A stretch of 64,000 nt of DNA from Arenicola marina (GCA_964019135.1 OZ025249.1:3038001-3102000), one strand, 5' to 3'; shown: positions 1 to 14,425, counted from the first letter of the stretch. Notes: generated by a model not told the origin, from the sequence alone. Program-made: numbers and translations.

Positions 1-1698
1 AATTAATTCCCATCGGCTGATTTCCGTAACGGCGTTTCGCCTCGTTAGCGTGTCAAATGGTTAATATAATAAATGGTTGTGTGGCGGGCACTGGGCTGGG
101 GTCGACGGGAGGCGCTGCCATGGCAACCAGAGGCAGATGTCTCCGTTGACTCCCTCTGTCTCTAATCTTTTAACCACGATGGGGCGGGGCGCGAGGTGAC
201 CTTGGGCGCACAGACGGATTAAGACTGTAGTGACGCGTCAGCTGTCGCTGTCGCTAGGAGTTTCAAGGTCGTTTACCGTAAACAATCAAAATAAGATAGC
301 TCACCGAACAAGCACTTTTTTTGTTGCTGTGGATTTTCCGGGTGATTGTCGATTACATTTGCATTAGAATGGGAATGTTTAACATTAAAGCTGCTGATAC
401 AGCAACTCCCCATCTACATTATGATTTGCGATATCTTTTGGAGACGCGTCGTTCACACATCGTCTGACTGTGAATATTAAATCTGTATGAATTATATGTG
501 TTATCACATGTTTTAAGGCAAAAACGGCAGCAATTTCCGAAATGCACTAGTTTGGCCCAAAAGTGTCTTACAAAATGTTCTGTTATTGACTGTCTGCGAT
601 ATACGTGTGATCAAAATGTAAAAGGCAGAACAGTAAGAATATAATACATCATTTCCATTAAAAATATTGCTAACAATTTAAATATGAAGCCTTTTATTGA
701 TCCCTCCGTCTTTCCCACGTTTTGTCTGCCCCCCTTGTCTACTATGTTCCCACTTTCGTCATAACAATCTGACTTTGTATTAAGCCTATACACAAAATAG
801 TAATTACTGGATGGATGCGCTTATACAGGGGATAACGGTACATCTATTTATAACTATTCATGAGCCATTCTATCTGGACGCCCTCAGCATGGCCGCCTCT
901 CCTCACCTCGCAGTCGGCGTAAGCTGGCCACCAGTTTATTGCAACAGACACCTTGAAGATATCTCTAGACGCAGAAAAAATTGGTGAAAACGATTGTGGA
1001 ATGCGCGGGGTCTGTGAGGCCTGCGTGTGTCAGTGCACTCTAGGGGGGGTCCTCTCTCACTCTGCTTACAGGGTTAACAAAAAGGGTCAATCTCTGCCCG
1101 AGGCTGGTTAAAAGTCGCCCTTAGAACACTTGTTCCAGTCCATTCCACAGGGGTTTGTTTGACAGATGTGAGCGCCTGGGACCGTGTTACCGTAGTACTC
1201 CCCCCGCAGAGCCTATCTGGTCGTAGCGCCACGGGTCTCGTTAGCCAAGAATTACCTCATCGTTAAGTCGTATCAATGACTTTTTCTGTGCGATGCAGCA
1301 TGATTCCTATCCGATAGGCTATGATATGAGGCCTCGTAGAGCTGACGGAAGAGACTAATAAGGCTGAATTATCTTCAGTTGCCGACCCTTCTGGCTATAT
1401 GACAATAGAGTTATACAGGGTTACCATTACGTCACAGAGGTGTAATGACGGTAACCCCCATACTGACGTCCAGCTGTTCGACCTCTAGGGATTGTTAACA
1501 AGTCGGGTTATTCTGTTTCCCGAGAGGATAACAACCCCAGCCAAGAATGGCTTTAGGAGATTCATGTATTAAAAAGTACCGATGTTTTAGTAGCGTCTAA
1601 AAAGTCTTATTAATCGGTGTCATATGTCTATTTAGTGGTCATAATAATAGGTCCCTTATTGCTTGATACCGTCTGAAGCTGTTTCCCGGGGTACCCCC

Positions 1699-1718
1699 CA
1701 CGTGTGGTCACGTGACCA
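1699..1718. promoter_or_regulatory. Paired E-boxes with a 14-bp palindrome
   Basis: CACGTG occurs at 1699-1704 and 1709-1714. The second sits in the perfect palindrome TGGTCACGTGACCA (1705-1718), the GTCACGTGAC form bound by USF and MiT/TFE-type bHLH-zip factors. Function is inferred from the motif only. Confidence 0.35.
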
Positions 1719-4244
1719 CTTGGCCCCCGGGTCGTGTGATATTTAGCGGGGTAATTAGACGCTCGGGAAGAGAAGCTTTTCTAGTTCTGAAGACACGAGG
1801 TTGAGCGAGGTCACTCCAAGGTGATTGATGCGCGTGAGAGCGCGCGTGCGGCGGGCGCTGTGTGCCCGGGGGGAGGGGGGGAGAGGGGGGAGGGGGGAGG
1901 TGGATTAGAGGTCACACTCTCACCGTCATGTCGCCGCCATCGCTACAATGTCGAGTGTCTTTCTCGTTCTGAAGTGGCTTGGACTCAGGGAAAGGTAAAC
2001 CGCTTTTGATTGGCTGACGGCTGGCACATACGGCTCCTAATTGGCTACAGCCCTGAATGCTACCCTGGTGTGTGTGTGTTCCTACAACCCGGTCTGCCCT
2101 CACCCCCCCCCCTCCCCCGCCCTTCTCCTCGCCACCCACCCCACCCCGGGCCTCTCTCCGCCCCTCGCCTCCCTCCCTGCTGGGCGGTGGTCACTGGGCG
2201 TGTTAATAGGCGGTACGTGTCCCAGTGTGGCCCTCTGGCGGTTGGCAGTGACCATGGCCGGGGAGATCCGATGACACAGGGCTGACGACTGGGGTCCTCA
2301 CAACCCAGCCCTCCACCTGCCTCGGCCTGTCCTGGACTCACCCTGGTCGCCAGACCCCCCCCCCTACCCCACCCTCATCGCCCGCCCCCCCTCTCCTCTC
2401 ATCCCACCTGTCAACGCCCCCACTGCCCTCCACCCCCTCCCCCTCACACAATAGTGGGCAGTTCCTTCATATGTATATCTGATCGAGAGATTAGGGACAG
2501 AGACCTGCGCTTGGGTCATCGCTGAATAGGGTGTGAGGGGGTGGTGGCTAGTGTCCCCCCTGGGGGAGCGGGGGGGGGTACATGACGGCCATTGTCGACT
2601 GGAATGTCCGAGGACCCTAGACCCCTAGACCCCAGACCAATACACCTTCCTTAATCGGTTCATTGATTCATGTCCGCATTTGTACCTCACATAGATGTCT
2701 TTTCCACTCGGTTGGTACTTCACTACTGGTTCACGGCATGTTGCCGTCTTCTATGCCATTGAAAGGATTTTCATAAAATATGTTCCCGGTAGTATTCTGA
2801 ATCTGCTAATATCAGGCCTGTGATGGATCCCAAACTTGCTACCGTTTCACTATTTGTTTTCAAGTTGTCCATATTTGACCGGGTCTAATGGATGGAACTC
2901 CTGAATCAAGAAGCTCAGATGGAATCACGTAAAGCAATGCTCTCGGTATCCTGAGGCAGATGTTCTAATGACTAATCACTTAAGAGCAAAATACATGCAT
3001 ATATTTTGTCTGGTCAGGCTTTTAAAGGACATATCTCTGGTCCGGTTATGCCATGGAATTGCAAAACGTTGGAGAAATGAGGTAACAAAGAGGCTCCAAG
3101 GAAAGCTTTAACAATTACTGTATGTCCCTTTTAATGATTATTTGTGGGTGAATTTGTAATTCAGTTTCTTTTGGCAAAGCGTTTACTGGAATGAACTGCC
3201 TCGGTCTCCCGGCTGAGGGCGTTTCGTTTGCGAGCTAGTCCCTCTGCCCCACGTAAGACTAGGAACAATGTAACCATCAAAGTTGTCATATAAAGGGGAA
3301 AATTTTAAATGAATCTCATCCTAAGGATATTCGAACTTTGGCATCAATTGCACCACTTTTATTTCAGTCGATTTTGATTCATTTGAGGCCATGTTGTTTT
3401 CGAGATTTCCCGTTTTCAATCGAGATGAAAGGCGTAAAGCGCTCTAAACCTTGACGCCATGTTATTTGGACATAATGTTTTTTTTCTTATTATTTCATTT
3501 TCCATTGGCTCTTCTCATAAAGAATGGATGGGTACAGGTTAAATCGACAAACTTAACAGTAGAGACGGGTGTCGACAATTTTACAACAGAGTTAGTCATA
3601 TAACATGACCTTATAAACACTTAGTTAACGGCGGAAGCCATTTAGGAATTGACACAACCAAACCAAAATTACTCAACTTTATGAACTTCTTCATCTTGTA
3701 ATTAACTGTATTGGAACTTATTTCTGTTCTTTCCTCTAAAACAACGTGCTTTCCATAACGAGGAACATATTGGAATATTGAGGAGAACATACAGTTACAT
3801 TTACAGAAATATAAATATTCCTTTGCTATTAACAAAGCCAAGTCAATTTAGACATTATTTTAGCTTAACTCTTCAATTCGCTTTTACGATAATGGAACGT
3901 TTTTAAAATTCTCAATCGAAATGCAAAACTGACTTACTGTCAACCTAAAGAACCCTCAACTATTGTTCGTGACCCACAGACCGTGGAGGTCAACTATTAG
4001 GTTGATAGGTGAGACAGAGGTCATGTGAGGAACGAGCTCCCTCTGCTGGGAAGGTGAAACTGCCTTTCTATTCTGGAATTGGTCCTCGGGTCCTGCGGTC
4101 TCGGGTTCGATATCCCCGTGTGTCAGTGTTTAAGCGTGGGAATCACGCCCCAACCTCAGCGTCTAGCAAGGGCCGGTAATTTGTGACCCAGAGCTGTGAC
4201 AGCTCCCCAGCACATGGCTCTTCCTCGACTCCGGGTCTCCCTGT

Positions 4245-4420
4245 CTAGCTGCTACATCCGGGACCCCGCCACGCTGAGGGAGACCACGTGTCTCTCCGGC
4301 CCCTCCACGGCGACCTCTGACGTCATTTCCGTTGGCTCGCGACTCAACATCCGGGTACGGTGAAATGTTTTATGTGAAGCTGATCCACTTCCGGTTTGGC
4401 GAGCTGAGCGTCCGATGGAA
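4245..4420. promoter_or_regulatory. Possible CpG-type promoter patch
   Basis: CACGTG, TGACGTCA, ATTTCCG, ACATCCGGG and ACTTCCGG (bHLH, CRE and ETS-like sites) cluster within 175 bp of CpG-rich sequence. No gene start can be tied to it. Confidence 0.2.
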
Positions 4421-5683
4421 CCCTTTGGGAGTCTGGTGTGATGTGTTAACGTGTCCGCGTGGGGGCGCCACAACAGGGCGGCATCATCTCGCGTGGAATG
4501 GCGAGAGGAGAGCGCGAGGCCGCCGCAGCCCTGGCGAGGTGCGACGAGATCACAGAGATGAATGCACGGTCCAGACTACCCCACCCCCCTCCCATCACTC
4601 CGTGTTGTTGTCTGTTGTCTCACCTTGTAAACTTACTACAAAACTGCATTGTCTTAAGCGTCTGAGAGGCTTTGTGCGTCCAGGACCCTCCTTGTAAGCC
4701 TTCCCGGAGTCCTGTGCCAAACCTGATTGATTCACGCGCATTCACGCGCCTCTGCGAGACTTTGCGAGACTTTGTAAACCGACTGTTGCCTAATCTCTAA
4801 ACACTTGGTGTCTGATGTTGCCATTACCCGGCATTGTGAACTTGTTTCTGCTGCTTACCCTCCTCTGTCAATGGCCAAAGAGGTTCCTACTTGACTAGAC
4901 CGATCGCCAGACTGCTGACCGTTTTTCCCTGTATTCGAGCAGTTCTCTGAAGACATGTTTGCAGTTCACGTTCAGCTCACGTCCCCATCACGTGGCGTCT
5001 GGATGACGGCGAGAAGTGGAAACGGCTCATGCCCTTGACCTTGAGTTCACCTCAAAATGCAATTCATTTGTGGTTGTTACAATTACAATTCTACCAGATA
5101 AACCTGGGCCGTCGCCGCTCTTTGTAACAGCGGCCTTGAACATTGAACAGGAAGTATAGATCTACCTTCAAATATCTGCCTCTGAACCGACTGGCTGGGA
5201 TTACCTATCAAACCGAAAGGTGTGGGTTTACCATGCACCATCACAAAACCCGATGATCTACCGTAAAACTGAAAGGCGTAGAGCTGCCATAGAATATGTT
5301 ATTCGATCATCCCGCAGACAGGTGTAAATCTAATTTAGAGCAGAAAAAATGGGATCTATCATTGCGCAGAAAGTTCTTGGCCACCAGGTAGCAGACAGGC
5401 GTTCATCTTACTGTTTAACATGAACGCGACTGTACCATTGAGCAAACAGACATAATTTACCATTGAACAACTGCGGAACGAGGTCGGTGTTAAGTAAAGC
5501 CTGTATATATATACAGCCACGGGCTGATTGTCCGTATATGGTAACAGGTATGATGAGGTCAAAATACCATGTCTAACATTTTGTAAGCATGATTGTAACC
5601 GGGTTTGGGGAGGGAGGGGGAGTGGGGTGTGTTGTCTGTTTGAAGACATTTTTCAGAAACCAACAAACGTAATCCTGCACGCT

Positions 5684-8501
5684 TAGCCCTCCCTCCTTAC
5701 CCGCCCCGCCCGCTCTCCCTCTTTACCCGCCCCGCCCTCCCTCCTTACCCGCCCCGCCCGCCCTCCTTCTTTACCCGCCCGCTCTCCCTCTTTACCCGCC
5801 CCGCCCTCCCTCCTTACCCGCCCCGCCCGCTCTCCCTCTTTACCCGCCCCGCCCTCCCTCCTTACCCGCCCCGCCCGCCCTCCTTCTTTACCCGCCCGCT
5901 CTCCCTCTTTACCCGCCCCGCCCTACCTCCTTACCCGCCGCGCCCGCCCTCCCTCTTTACCCGCCCCGCCCTTCCTCCTTACCCGCCCCGCCCGCCCTCC
6001 TTCTTTACCCGCCCGCTCTCCCTCTTTACCCGCCCCGCCCTACCTCCTTACCCGCCGCGCCCGCCCTCCCTCTTTACCCGCCCCGCCCTTCCTCCTTACC
6101 CGCCCCGCCCGCCCTCCTTCTTTACCCGCCCGCTCTCCCTCTTTACCCGCCCCGCCCGCTCTCCCTCTTTACCCGCCCCGCTCTACCTCCTTACCCGCCG
6201 CGCCCGCCCTCCCTCTTTACCCGCCCCGCCCTCCCTCCTTACCCGCCCCGCCCGCTCTCCCTCTTTACCCGCCCCGCCCTACCGCCTTACCCGCCCCGCC
6301 CGCTCTCCCTCTTTACCCGCCCCGCCCTCCCTCCTTACCCGCCCCGCCCTACCTCCTTACCCGCCCCGCCCGCTCTCCCTCTTTACCCGCCCCGCCCTAC
6401 CTCCTTACCCGCCCCGCCCGCTCTCCCTCTTTACCCGCCCCGCCCTCCCTCCTTACCCGCCCCGCCCGCCCTCCTTCTTTACCCGCCCGCTCTCCCTCTT
6501 TACCCGCCCCGCCCGCTCTCCCTCTTTACCCGCCCGCCCTCCTTCTTTACCCGCCCGCCCTCCCTCTTTACCCGCCCCGCCCTCCCTCCTTACCCGCCCC
6601 GCCCGCTCTCCCTCTTTACCCGCCCCGCCCTCCCTCCTTACCCGCCCCGCCCTACCTCCTTACCCGCCCGCCCGCTCTCCCTCTTTACCCGCCCCGCCCT
6701 ACCTCCTTACCCGCCCCGCCCGCTCTCCCTCTTTACCCGCCCCGCCCTCCCTCCTTACCCGCCCCGCCCGCCCTCCTTCTTTACCCGCCCGCTCTCCCTC
6801 TTTACCCGCCCCGCCCGCTCTCCCTCTTTACCCGCCCGCCCTCCTTCTTTACCCGCCCGCCCTCCCTCTTTACCCGCCCCGCCCTCCCTCCTTACCCGCC
6901 CCGCCCGCTCTCCCTCTTTACCCGCCCCGCCCTCCCTCCTTACCCGCCCCGCCCGCCCTCCTTCTTTACCCGCCCGCTCTCCCTCTTTACCCGCCCCGCC
7001 CTACCTCCTTACCCGCCGCGCCCGCCCTCCCTCTTTACCCGCCCCGCCCTCCCTCCTTACCCGCCCCGCCCGCCCTCCTTCTTTACCCGCCCGCTCTCCC
7101 TCTTTACCCGCCCCGCCCTACCTCCTTACCCGCCGCGCCCGCCCTCCCTCTTTACCCGCCCCGCCCTCCCTCCTTACCCGCCCGCTCTCCCTCTTTACCC
7201 GCCCCGCCCTACCTCCTTACCCGCCGCGCCCGCCCTCCCTCTTTACCCGCCCCGCCCTACCGCCTTACCCGCCCCGCCCGCTCTCCCTCTTTACCCGCCC
7301 CACCCTCCCTCCTTACCCGCCCCGCCCTACCTCCTTACCCGCCCGCCCGCTCTCCCTCTTTACCCGCCCCGCCCTACCTCCTTACCCGCCCCGCCCGCTC
7401 TCCCTCTTTACCCGCCCCGCCCTCCCTCCTTACCCGCCCCGCCCGCCCTCCTTCTTTACCCGCCCGCTCTTCCTCTTTACCCGCCCCGCCCGCTCTCCCT
7501 CTTTACCCGCCCGCCCTCTTCTTTACCCGCCCGCCCTCCCTCTTTACCCGCCCCGCCCTCCCTCCTTACCCGCCCCGCCCGCTCTCCCTCTTTACCCGCC
7601 CCGCCCTCCCTCCTTACCCGCCCCGCCGCCCTCCTTCTTTACCCGCCCGCTCTCCCTCTTTACCCGCCCCGCCCGCTCTCCCTCTTTACCCGCCCGCCCT
7701 CCCTCTTTACCCGCCCCGCCCTCCCTCCTTACCCGCCCCGCCCGCTCTCCCTCTTTACCCGCCCCGCCCTCCCTCCTTACCCGCCCCGCCCGCCCTCCTT
7801 CTTTACCCGCCCGCTCTCCCTCTTTACCCGCCCCGCCCTCCCTCTTTACCCGCCCCGCCCTACCGCCTTACCCGCCCCGCCCGCTCTCCCTCTTTACCCG
7901 CCCCGCCCTCCCTCCTTACCCGCCCCGCCCTACTCCTTACCCGCCCGCCCGCTCTCCCTCTTTACCCGCCCCGCCCTACCTCCTTACCCGCCCCGCCCGC
8001 TCTCCCTCTTTACCCGCCCGCCCTCCCTCCTTACCCGCCCCGCCCGCCCTCCTTCTTTACCCGCCCGCTCTCCCTCTTTACCCGCCCCGCCCGCTCTCCC
8101 TCTTTACCCGCCCGCTCTCCTTCTTTACCCGCCCGCCCTCCCTCTTTACCCGCCCCGCCCTCCCTCCTTACCCGCCCCGCCCGCTCTCCCTCTTTACCCG
8201 CCCCGCCCTCCCTCCTTACCCGCCCCGCCGCCCTCCTTCTTTACCCGCCCGCTCTCCCTCTTTACCCGCCCCGCCCTACCTCCTTACCCGCCGCGCCCGC
8301 CCTCCCTCTTTACCCGCCCCGCCCTTCCTCCTTACCCGCCCCGCCCGCCCTCCTTCTTTACCCGCCCGCTCTCCCTCTTTACCCCCCCGCCCTACCTCCT
8401 TACCCGCCGCGCCCGCCCTCCCTCTTTACCCGCCCCGCCCTCCTCTCTACCCGCCCCGCCCGCCCTCCCTCCTTACCCGCCCCGCCCGCCCTCCCTCCAC
8501 G
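5684..8501. repeat. GC-box array: about 22-bp CCCGCCCCGCCC repeats
   Basis: This 2.8 kb array has alternating units CTCCCTCTTTACCCGCCCCG and CCTCCTTACCCGCCCCGCC, with several length variants and block-wise rearrangement. The minus strand is purine-rich, with GGGGCGGG in most units, which is both an Sp1/KLF core and a G-quadruplex-prone sequence. Confidence 0.95.
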
Positions 8502-9592
8502 CTAGCCGCTTTGTGAAGTGTACGTTCGTAAGACCTTCCCGTGGCGGCCGAAGAAAGCCATTATTTGCATTAGATTCCTTTCGCCTTCTGTTCGGGCTAC
8601 AGGGGGGTGGGGGGGGAGGTTTGGGATGGAGATCCCCCCTCCACGCCGTGGCGTTCCCACATGGTCTGAGCACTGACCGTGACGGGTGCCATATCCAGTG
8701 TTATCCACGGGCCGCAGATATTGCACAGTTATAGAGCGGCCACTTAAAATAGTTTGCCAGGAAATGAAAGTCAGGTAGCGGCTGGGTGACGGTGGGGTAA
8801 GGAAAGTGAGGGTAAAACACCAGAGGGTCAGGTGAGGTCTGAGTGTAGGGTGGGCTCTGAGGGTGGGGTGGGGTGGGGTGGGGTGGGTTGTGAGGGGAGT
8901 GTGGGGTGAGATGCGGTCTGAGGGTGGGGTGAGGTGTGAGGGTAGTGTGGAGTAAGATAAAGGTCTGAGGCTGGGGTAGGGTCGTGTGGAGTTGATGGGG
9001 TGAATCTGAGTGTAGGGTGAGGTGTGAGGTTGATATGGGATCAGAGTGTCGGTGGAGGGGGGGGGGACAAGCGGGCTGGGGTTGCAGTCGTGGGGGTGAC
9101 GCTGTCCCGATGCACGTTCTCGGCAGTGTACATATATTACCTAGCGATGCCTGATGGGGTGGTTATGTCAGTGGACTGGGGGTGCCCCGGAGGGGGGAGC
9201 GGGGCTAAGGGGCGAGGGCGTGTGTTGGTGCTGAAGGTGTACCGGCCTGGTGTTCGGCCTGGTTCCCACACTGCGCAGGTGAGACATTAAAGCCTAGAGG
9301 CTTTTGGTGCTGAGTGACGGATGAAGGGAGGGGTGTGGGGGGGGGGGGGGTACTGGGGCGTGCTTGCGCGCTTGGCTTGCCGCCAAAGTTGTTGCAAAAT
9401 ATGTCCTATATTTATTTATTAAACTTTGTGATGTGAGTGAGTCCCCCTCGTCAATGGAAATAACACCCCGGCCCTCCCTCCCCACTCCCGACATCCCTCC
9501 CCGGCTCCCTCCCCCCCCCCCCCACCCCCGTCTTTGACTACCCTCGCCCTGTACCGCGTGTCATTTTAGTTACATATGTGTCGTTTTTTTTG
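8502..9592. other. Non-coding spacer with a degenerate GTGAGGGT-rich tract
   Basis: Between 8790 and 9040 there are irregular GGTGAGGTCTGAGTGTAGGG-type repeats. The rest is unique with G and C runs (9057-9066, 9338-9350, 9508-9525). No gene is recognised. Confidence 0.55.
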
Positions 9593-10730
9593 TTGCACCC
9601 CACACACTCCTACACCTACACCCCACACGCCTCTACACCCCCCACAGCCACACACACCCCTACACCCCCCGCACCCTACACCTCCACACCCCTACACCCC
9701 CAACACCCCTGCACCCTCCACACCCCTACACCCCCAACACGCCTACACCCAACATGCCTACACCCCACACCCCGCACACCCTACACCCTCCACACCCCTA
9801 CACCCTTCACACCCCTACACCCCGCACACCCTACACCTTCCACACCCCTACACCCTCCACACCCCTACACCCCCAACACCCCTGCACCCTCCACACCCCT
9901 ACACCCCCAACACGCCTACACCCAACACGCCTACACCCCACACCCTGCACACCCTACACCCTCCACACCCTACACCTTCCACACCCCTACACCCCGCACA
10001 CCCTACACCTTCCACACCCCTACACCCTCCACACCCCTACACCCCACACACCCCTACACCCCACACACCCTACACCCCACACACCCCTACACCCCACACA
10101 CCCCTACATCCCACACACCCCTACACCCCACACACCCCTACACCCCGCACACCCTACACCCTCCACACCCCTAAACCCTCCACACCCCTACACCCCGCAC
10201 ACCCTACACCTTCCACACGCCTACATCCTCCACACTCCTACACCCCGCACACCCTACACCCTCCACACCCCTACACCCCACACACCCCTACACCCCACAC
10301 ACCCTACACCCCACACACCCCTAAACCCTCCACACCCCTACACCCTCCACACCCTACACCCCGCACACCCTACACCCTCCACACCCCTACACCCCACACA
10401 TCCCTACACCCCACACACCCTACACCCCACACACCCCTAAACCCTCCACACCCCTACACCCTCCACACCCCTACACCCCACACATCCCTACACCCCACAC
10501 ACCCTACACCCCACACACCCCTAAACCCTCCACACCCCTACACCCTCCACACCCTACACCCCACACACCCCTACACCCCACACACCCCTACACCCCACAC
10601 ACCCCTACACCCCACACACCCCTAAACCCTCCACACTCCTACACCCCGCACACCCTACACCCTCCACACCCCTACACCCTCTACACCCCTACACCCCGCA
10701 CACCCTCCACACCCCTACACACCCATTCCC
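9593..10730. repeat. CCCCTACACCC(A/T)CACA array
   Basis: Units of about 14-16 bp (CACCCCTACACCCTCCACAC and variants such as CTAAACCC and CCGCACACC) run for 1.1 kb. The long Thr/Pro/His frames are by-products. It resembles telomeric CCCTAA only superficially. Confidence 0.93.
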
Positions 10731-11434
10731 CCACAGATTAATCTTTTCTACCTGAACCCTCCTCCCCTCCCCCCCACCCGCGTCCCTCTACCCTTCCAAT
10801 CACCCCATCCGGGTCTTCACTCGGCCCGCACGGCAGGCTTGCAGCGAATATCTTCACCGTTCCTTTTCATTGTCATACCTGAAGGGACCTCAACACTGCA
10901 AAGGTGATCCAAACTATGTGCCCGACTCGTGGTTTGATGTATCCCCAGAGGTTTGACGGACTTCTTCACCGTCACTGCCTTCAACGGCGAATCCTTCACC
11001 CCCCACTCCCCTGGCCCCACCCCACCCCACGCCACTTGGGTTAGGGGGGGGGGGCGGGGGGGGGGCGGCGTGTCACCCCTTAGCGGGGACCGTGGGAGAC
11101 ATTTGACTCCCTGAACCCCAGAAGGAGGCCCTCAGCGCGAGCAAAATGACGTGAAGTATTTTAATAAGAGGCGTAAGAGGGAGTTCGTGAGTGAGCGCTG
11201 GCTTCATGTCGTTGGTGGCCCGGGGATTTTATGTGAGTGGTGGGCTGGGGGGGGGGGGTTATATATACCGTGTGACTCCCACACGGTAGTACTACCCACG
11301 CCCCCTAACCGTGTACAACCCCCCCCCCTCCCTCCTAACCTATGCTATGTGGACGTGAGCATGTGTTGTGCATAACTTGTCGTCATGTACAACACGTTTC
11401 AGCTATTTTACATTGTCGTTGTCAATATTATATC
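10731..11434. other. Unique non-coding spacer
   Basis: Contains G-runs at 11045-11066 and 11246-11258 and C-runs near 11319. No gene, RNA or repeat family recognised. Confidence 0.5.
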
Positions 11435-14425
11435 AGTTCTGAGTAACACTGCAGACACAGGTACCCCACTAATTAGACATACCATCCTAGAGTGACACTA
11501 CAGACTGTGATATAGGTACCCCCGCTAATTAGACATACCATCCTAGAGTGACACTACAGACTGTGATATAGGTACCCCACTAATTAGACATACCATCCTA
11601 GAGTGACACTACAGACTGTGATATAGGTACCCCGCTAATTAGACATACCATCCTAGAGTGACACTACAGACTGTGATATAGGTACCCCGCTAATTAGACA
11701 TACCATCCTAGAGTGACACTACAGACTGTGATATAGGTACCCCACTAATTAGACATACCATCCTAGAGTGACACTACAGACTGTGATATAGGTACCCCGC
11801 TAATTAGACATACCATCCTAGAGTGACACTACAGACTGTGATATAGGTACCCCGCTAATTAGACATACCATCCTAGAGTGACACTACAGACTGTGATATA
11901 GGTACCCCACTAATTAGACATACCATCCTAGAGTGACACTACAGACTGTGATATAGGTACCCCGCTAATTAGACATGCCATCCTAGAGTGACACTACAGA
12001 CTGTGATATAGGTACCCCGCTAATTAGACATACCATCCTAGAGTGACACTACAGACTGTGATATAGGTACCCCGCTAATTAGACATACCATCCTAGAGTG
12101 ACACTACAGACTGTGATATAGGTACCCCACTAATTAGACATACCATCCTAGAGTGACACTACAGACTGTGATATAGGTACCCCGCTAATTAGACATACCA
12201 TCCTGGAGTGACACTACAGACTGTGATATAGGTACCCCACTAATTAGACATACCATCCTAGAGTGACACTACAGACGGTGATATAGGTACCCCACTAATT
12301 AGACATACCATCCTAGAGTGACACTACAGACTGTGATATAGGTACCCCACTAATTAGACATACCATCTTAGAGTGACACTACAGACTGTGATATAGGTAC
12401 CCCACTAATTAGACATACCATCTTAGAGTGACACTACAGACTGTGATATAGGTACCCCGCTAATTAGACATACCATCCTAGAGTGACACTACAGACTGTG
12501 ATATAGGTACCCCGCTAATTAGACATACCATCCTAGAGTGACACTACAGACTGTGATATAGGTACCCCACTAATTAGACATACCATCCTAGAGTGACACT
12601 ACAGACTGTGATATAGGTACCCCGCTAATTAGACATACCATCCTGGAGTGACACTACAGACTGTGATATAGGTACCCCACTAATTAGACATACCATCCTA
12701 GAGTGACACTACAGACTGTGATATAGGTACCCCGCTAATTAGACATACCATCCTGGAGTGACACTACAGACTGTGATATAGGTACCACACTAATTGGACA
12801 TACCATCCTAGAGTGACACTACAGACTGTGATATAGGTACCCCGCTAATTAGACATACCATCCTAGAGTGACACTACAGACTGTGATATAATTACCCCGC
12901 TAATTAGACATACCATCCTAGAGTGACACTACAGACTGTGATATAGGTACCCCACTAATTAGACATACCATCCTAGAGTGACACTACAGACTGTGATATA
13001 GGTACCCCGCTAATTAGACATACCATCCTGGAGTGACACTACAGACTGTGATATAGGTACCCCACTAATTAGACATACCATCCTAGAGTGACACTACAGA
13101 CTGTGATATAGGTACCCCGCTAATTAGACATACCATCCTGGAGTGACACTACAGACTGATATAGGTACCACACTAATTGGACATACCATCCTAGAGTGAC
13201 ACTACAGACTGTGATATAGGTACCCCACTTACTAGACATACCATCCTAGAGTGACATTACAGACTGTGATATAGGTACCCATTCACTAGACATACCATCC
13301 TAGAGTGACACTACAGACTGTGATATAGGTACCCACTCACTAGACATACCATCCTAGAGTGACAATACAGACTGTGATATAGGTATCCATTCACTAGACA
13401 TACCATCCTAGAGTGACACTACAAACTGTGATATAGGTACCCACTAATTAGACATACCATCCTAGAGTGACAATTCAGACTGTGATATAGGTACCCATTC
13501 ACTAGACATACCATCCTAGAGTGACACTAGAGACTGTGATATAGGTACCCCACTAATTAGACATACCATCCTAGAGTCACACCACAGACTGTGATATAGG
13601 TACCACACTAATTGGACATACCATCCTAGAGTGACACTACAGACTGTGATATAGGTACCCACTTACTAGTGACACTACAGACTGTGATATAGGTACCCAC
13701 TTACTAGAGTGACACTACAGACTGTGATATAGGTACCCCACTCACTAGAGTGACACTACAGACTGTGATATAGGTACCCCACTCACTAGAGTGACACTAC
13801 AGACTGTGATATAGGTACCCCCACTCACTAGAGTGACACTACAGACTGTGATATAGGTACCCCACTCACTAGGGTGACACTACAGACTGTGATATAGGTA
13901 CCCCACTCACTAGAGTGACACTACAGACTGTGATATAGGTACCCCAGACTGTGATATAGGTACCCCACTCACTAGAGTGACACTACAGACTGTGATATAG
14001 GTACCCCAGACTGTGATATAGGTACCCCAAACACTAGAGTGACACTACAGACTGTGATACAGGTACCCCACTCACTAGAGTGACACTACAGACTGTCATA
14101 TAGGTACCCCACTCACTAGAGTGACACTACAGACTGTGATATAGGTACCCACTCACTAGAGTGACATTACAGACTGTGATATAGGTACCCCAGACTGTGA
14201 TATAGGTACCCCACTCACTAGAGTGACACTACAGACTGTGATATAGGTACCCCAGACTGTGATATAGGTACCCCACTCACTAGAGTGACACTACAGACTG
14301 TGATATAGGTACGCCACTCACTAGAGTGACACTACAGACTGTGATATAGGTACCCCAGATTGTGATATAGGTACGCCACTCACTAGAGTGACACTACAGA
14401 CTGTGATAAAGGTACACCACTCCCG
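11435..14425. repeat. 55-bp minisatellite that decays to a 41-bp form
   Basis: The main unit is GGTACCCCGCTAATTAGACA, TACCATCCTAGAGTGACACT, ACAGACTGTGATATA. About 38 copies run to about 13660, then a 41-bp derivative lacking the ATTAGACATACCAT part takes over, with 17-21-bp partial duplications (GGTACCCCAGACTGTGATATA type) mixed in. Nearly every unit carries GGTACC. Confidence 0.96.

Larger units (their letters stand above)
1..5683. other. Unique non-coding flank with no supported gene
   Basis: All open frames are short and unlike known proteins. Patches are GC-rich (about 1790-2450, with G and C runs). An imperfect inverted repeat at 1418-1459 (GGGTTACCATTACGTCAC and its partner) and E-boxes near 1700 are the only sharp motifs. 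Confidence 0.5.

Noticed and set aside
4095..4125. tRNA or tRNA-derived SINE, from a GGGTTCGATATCCCCG B-box-like sequence
   Set aside because: No A box at the right distance and no cloverleaf arms were found.
9576..10625. 349-codon Thr/Pro/His frame
   Set aside because: It is a by-product of the CCCCTACACC repeat; other frames are open too.
9593..10730. Interstitial telomere array
   Set aside because: CTAAACCC occurs only occasionally. The unit is mostly CCCCTACACCC, not a TTAGGG-type repeat.
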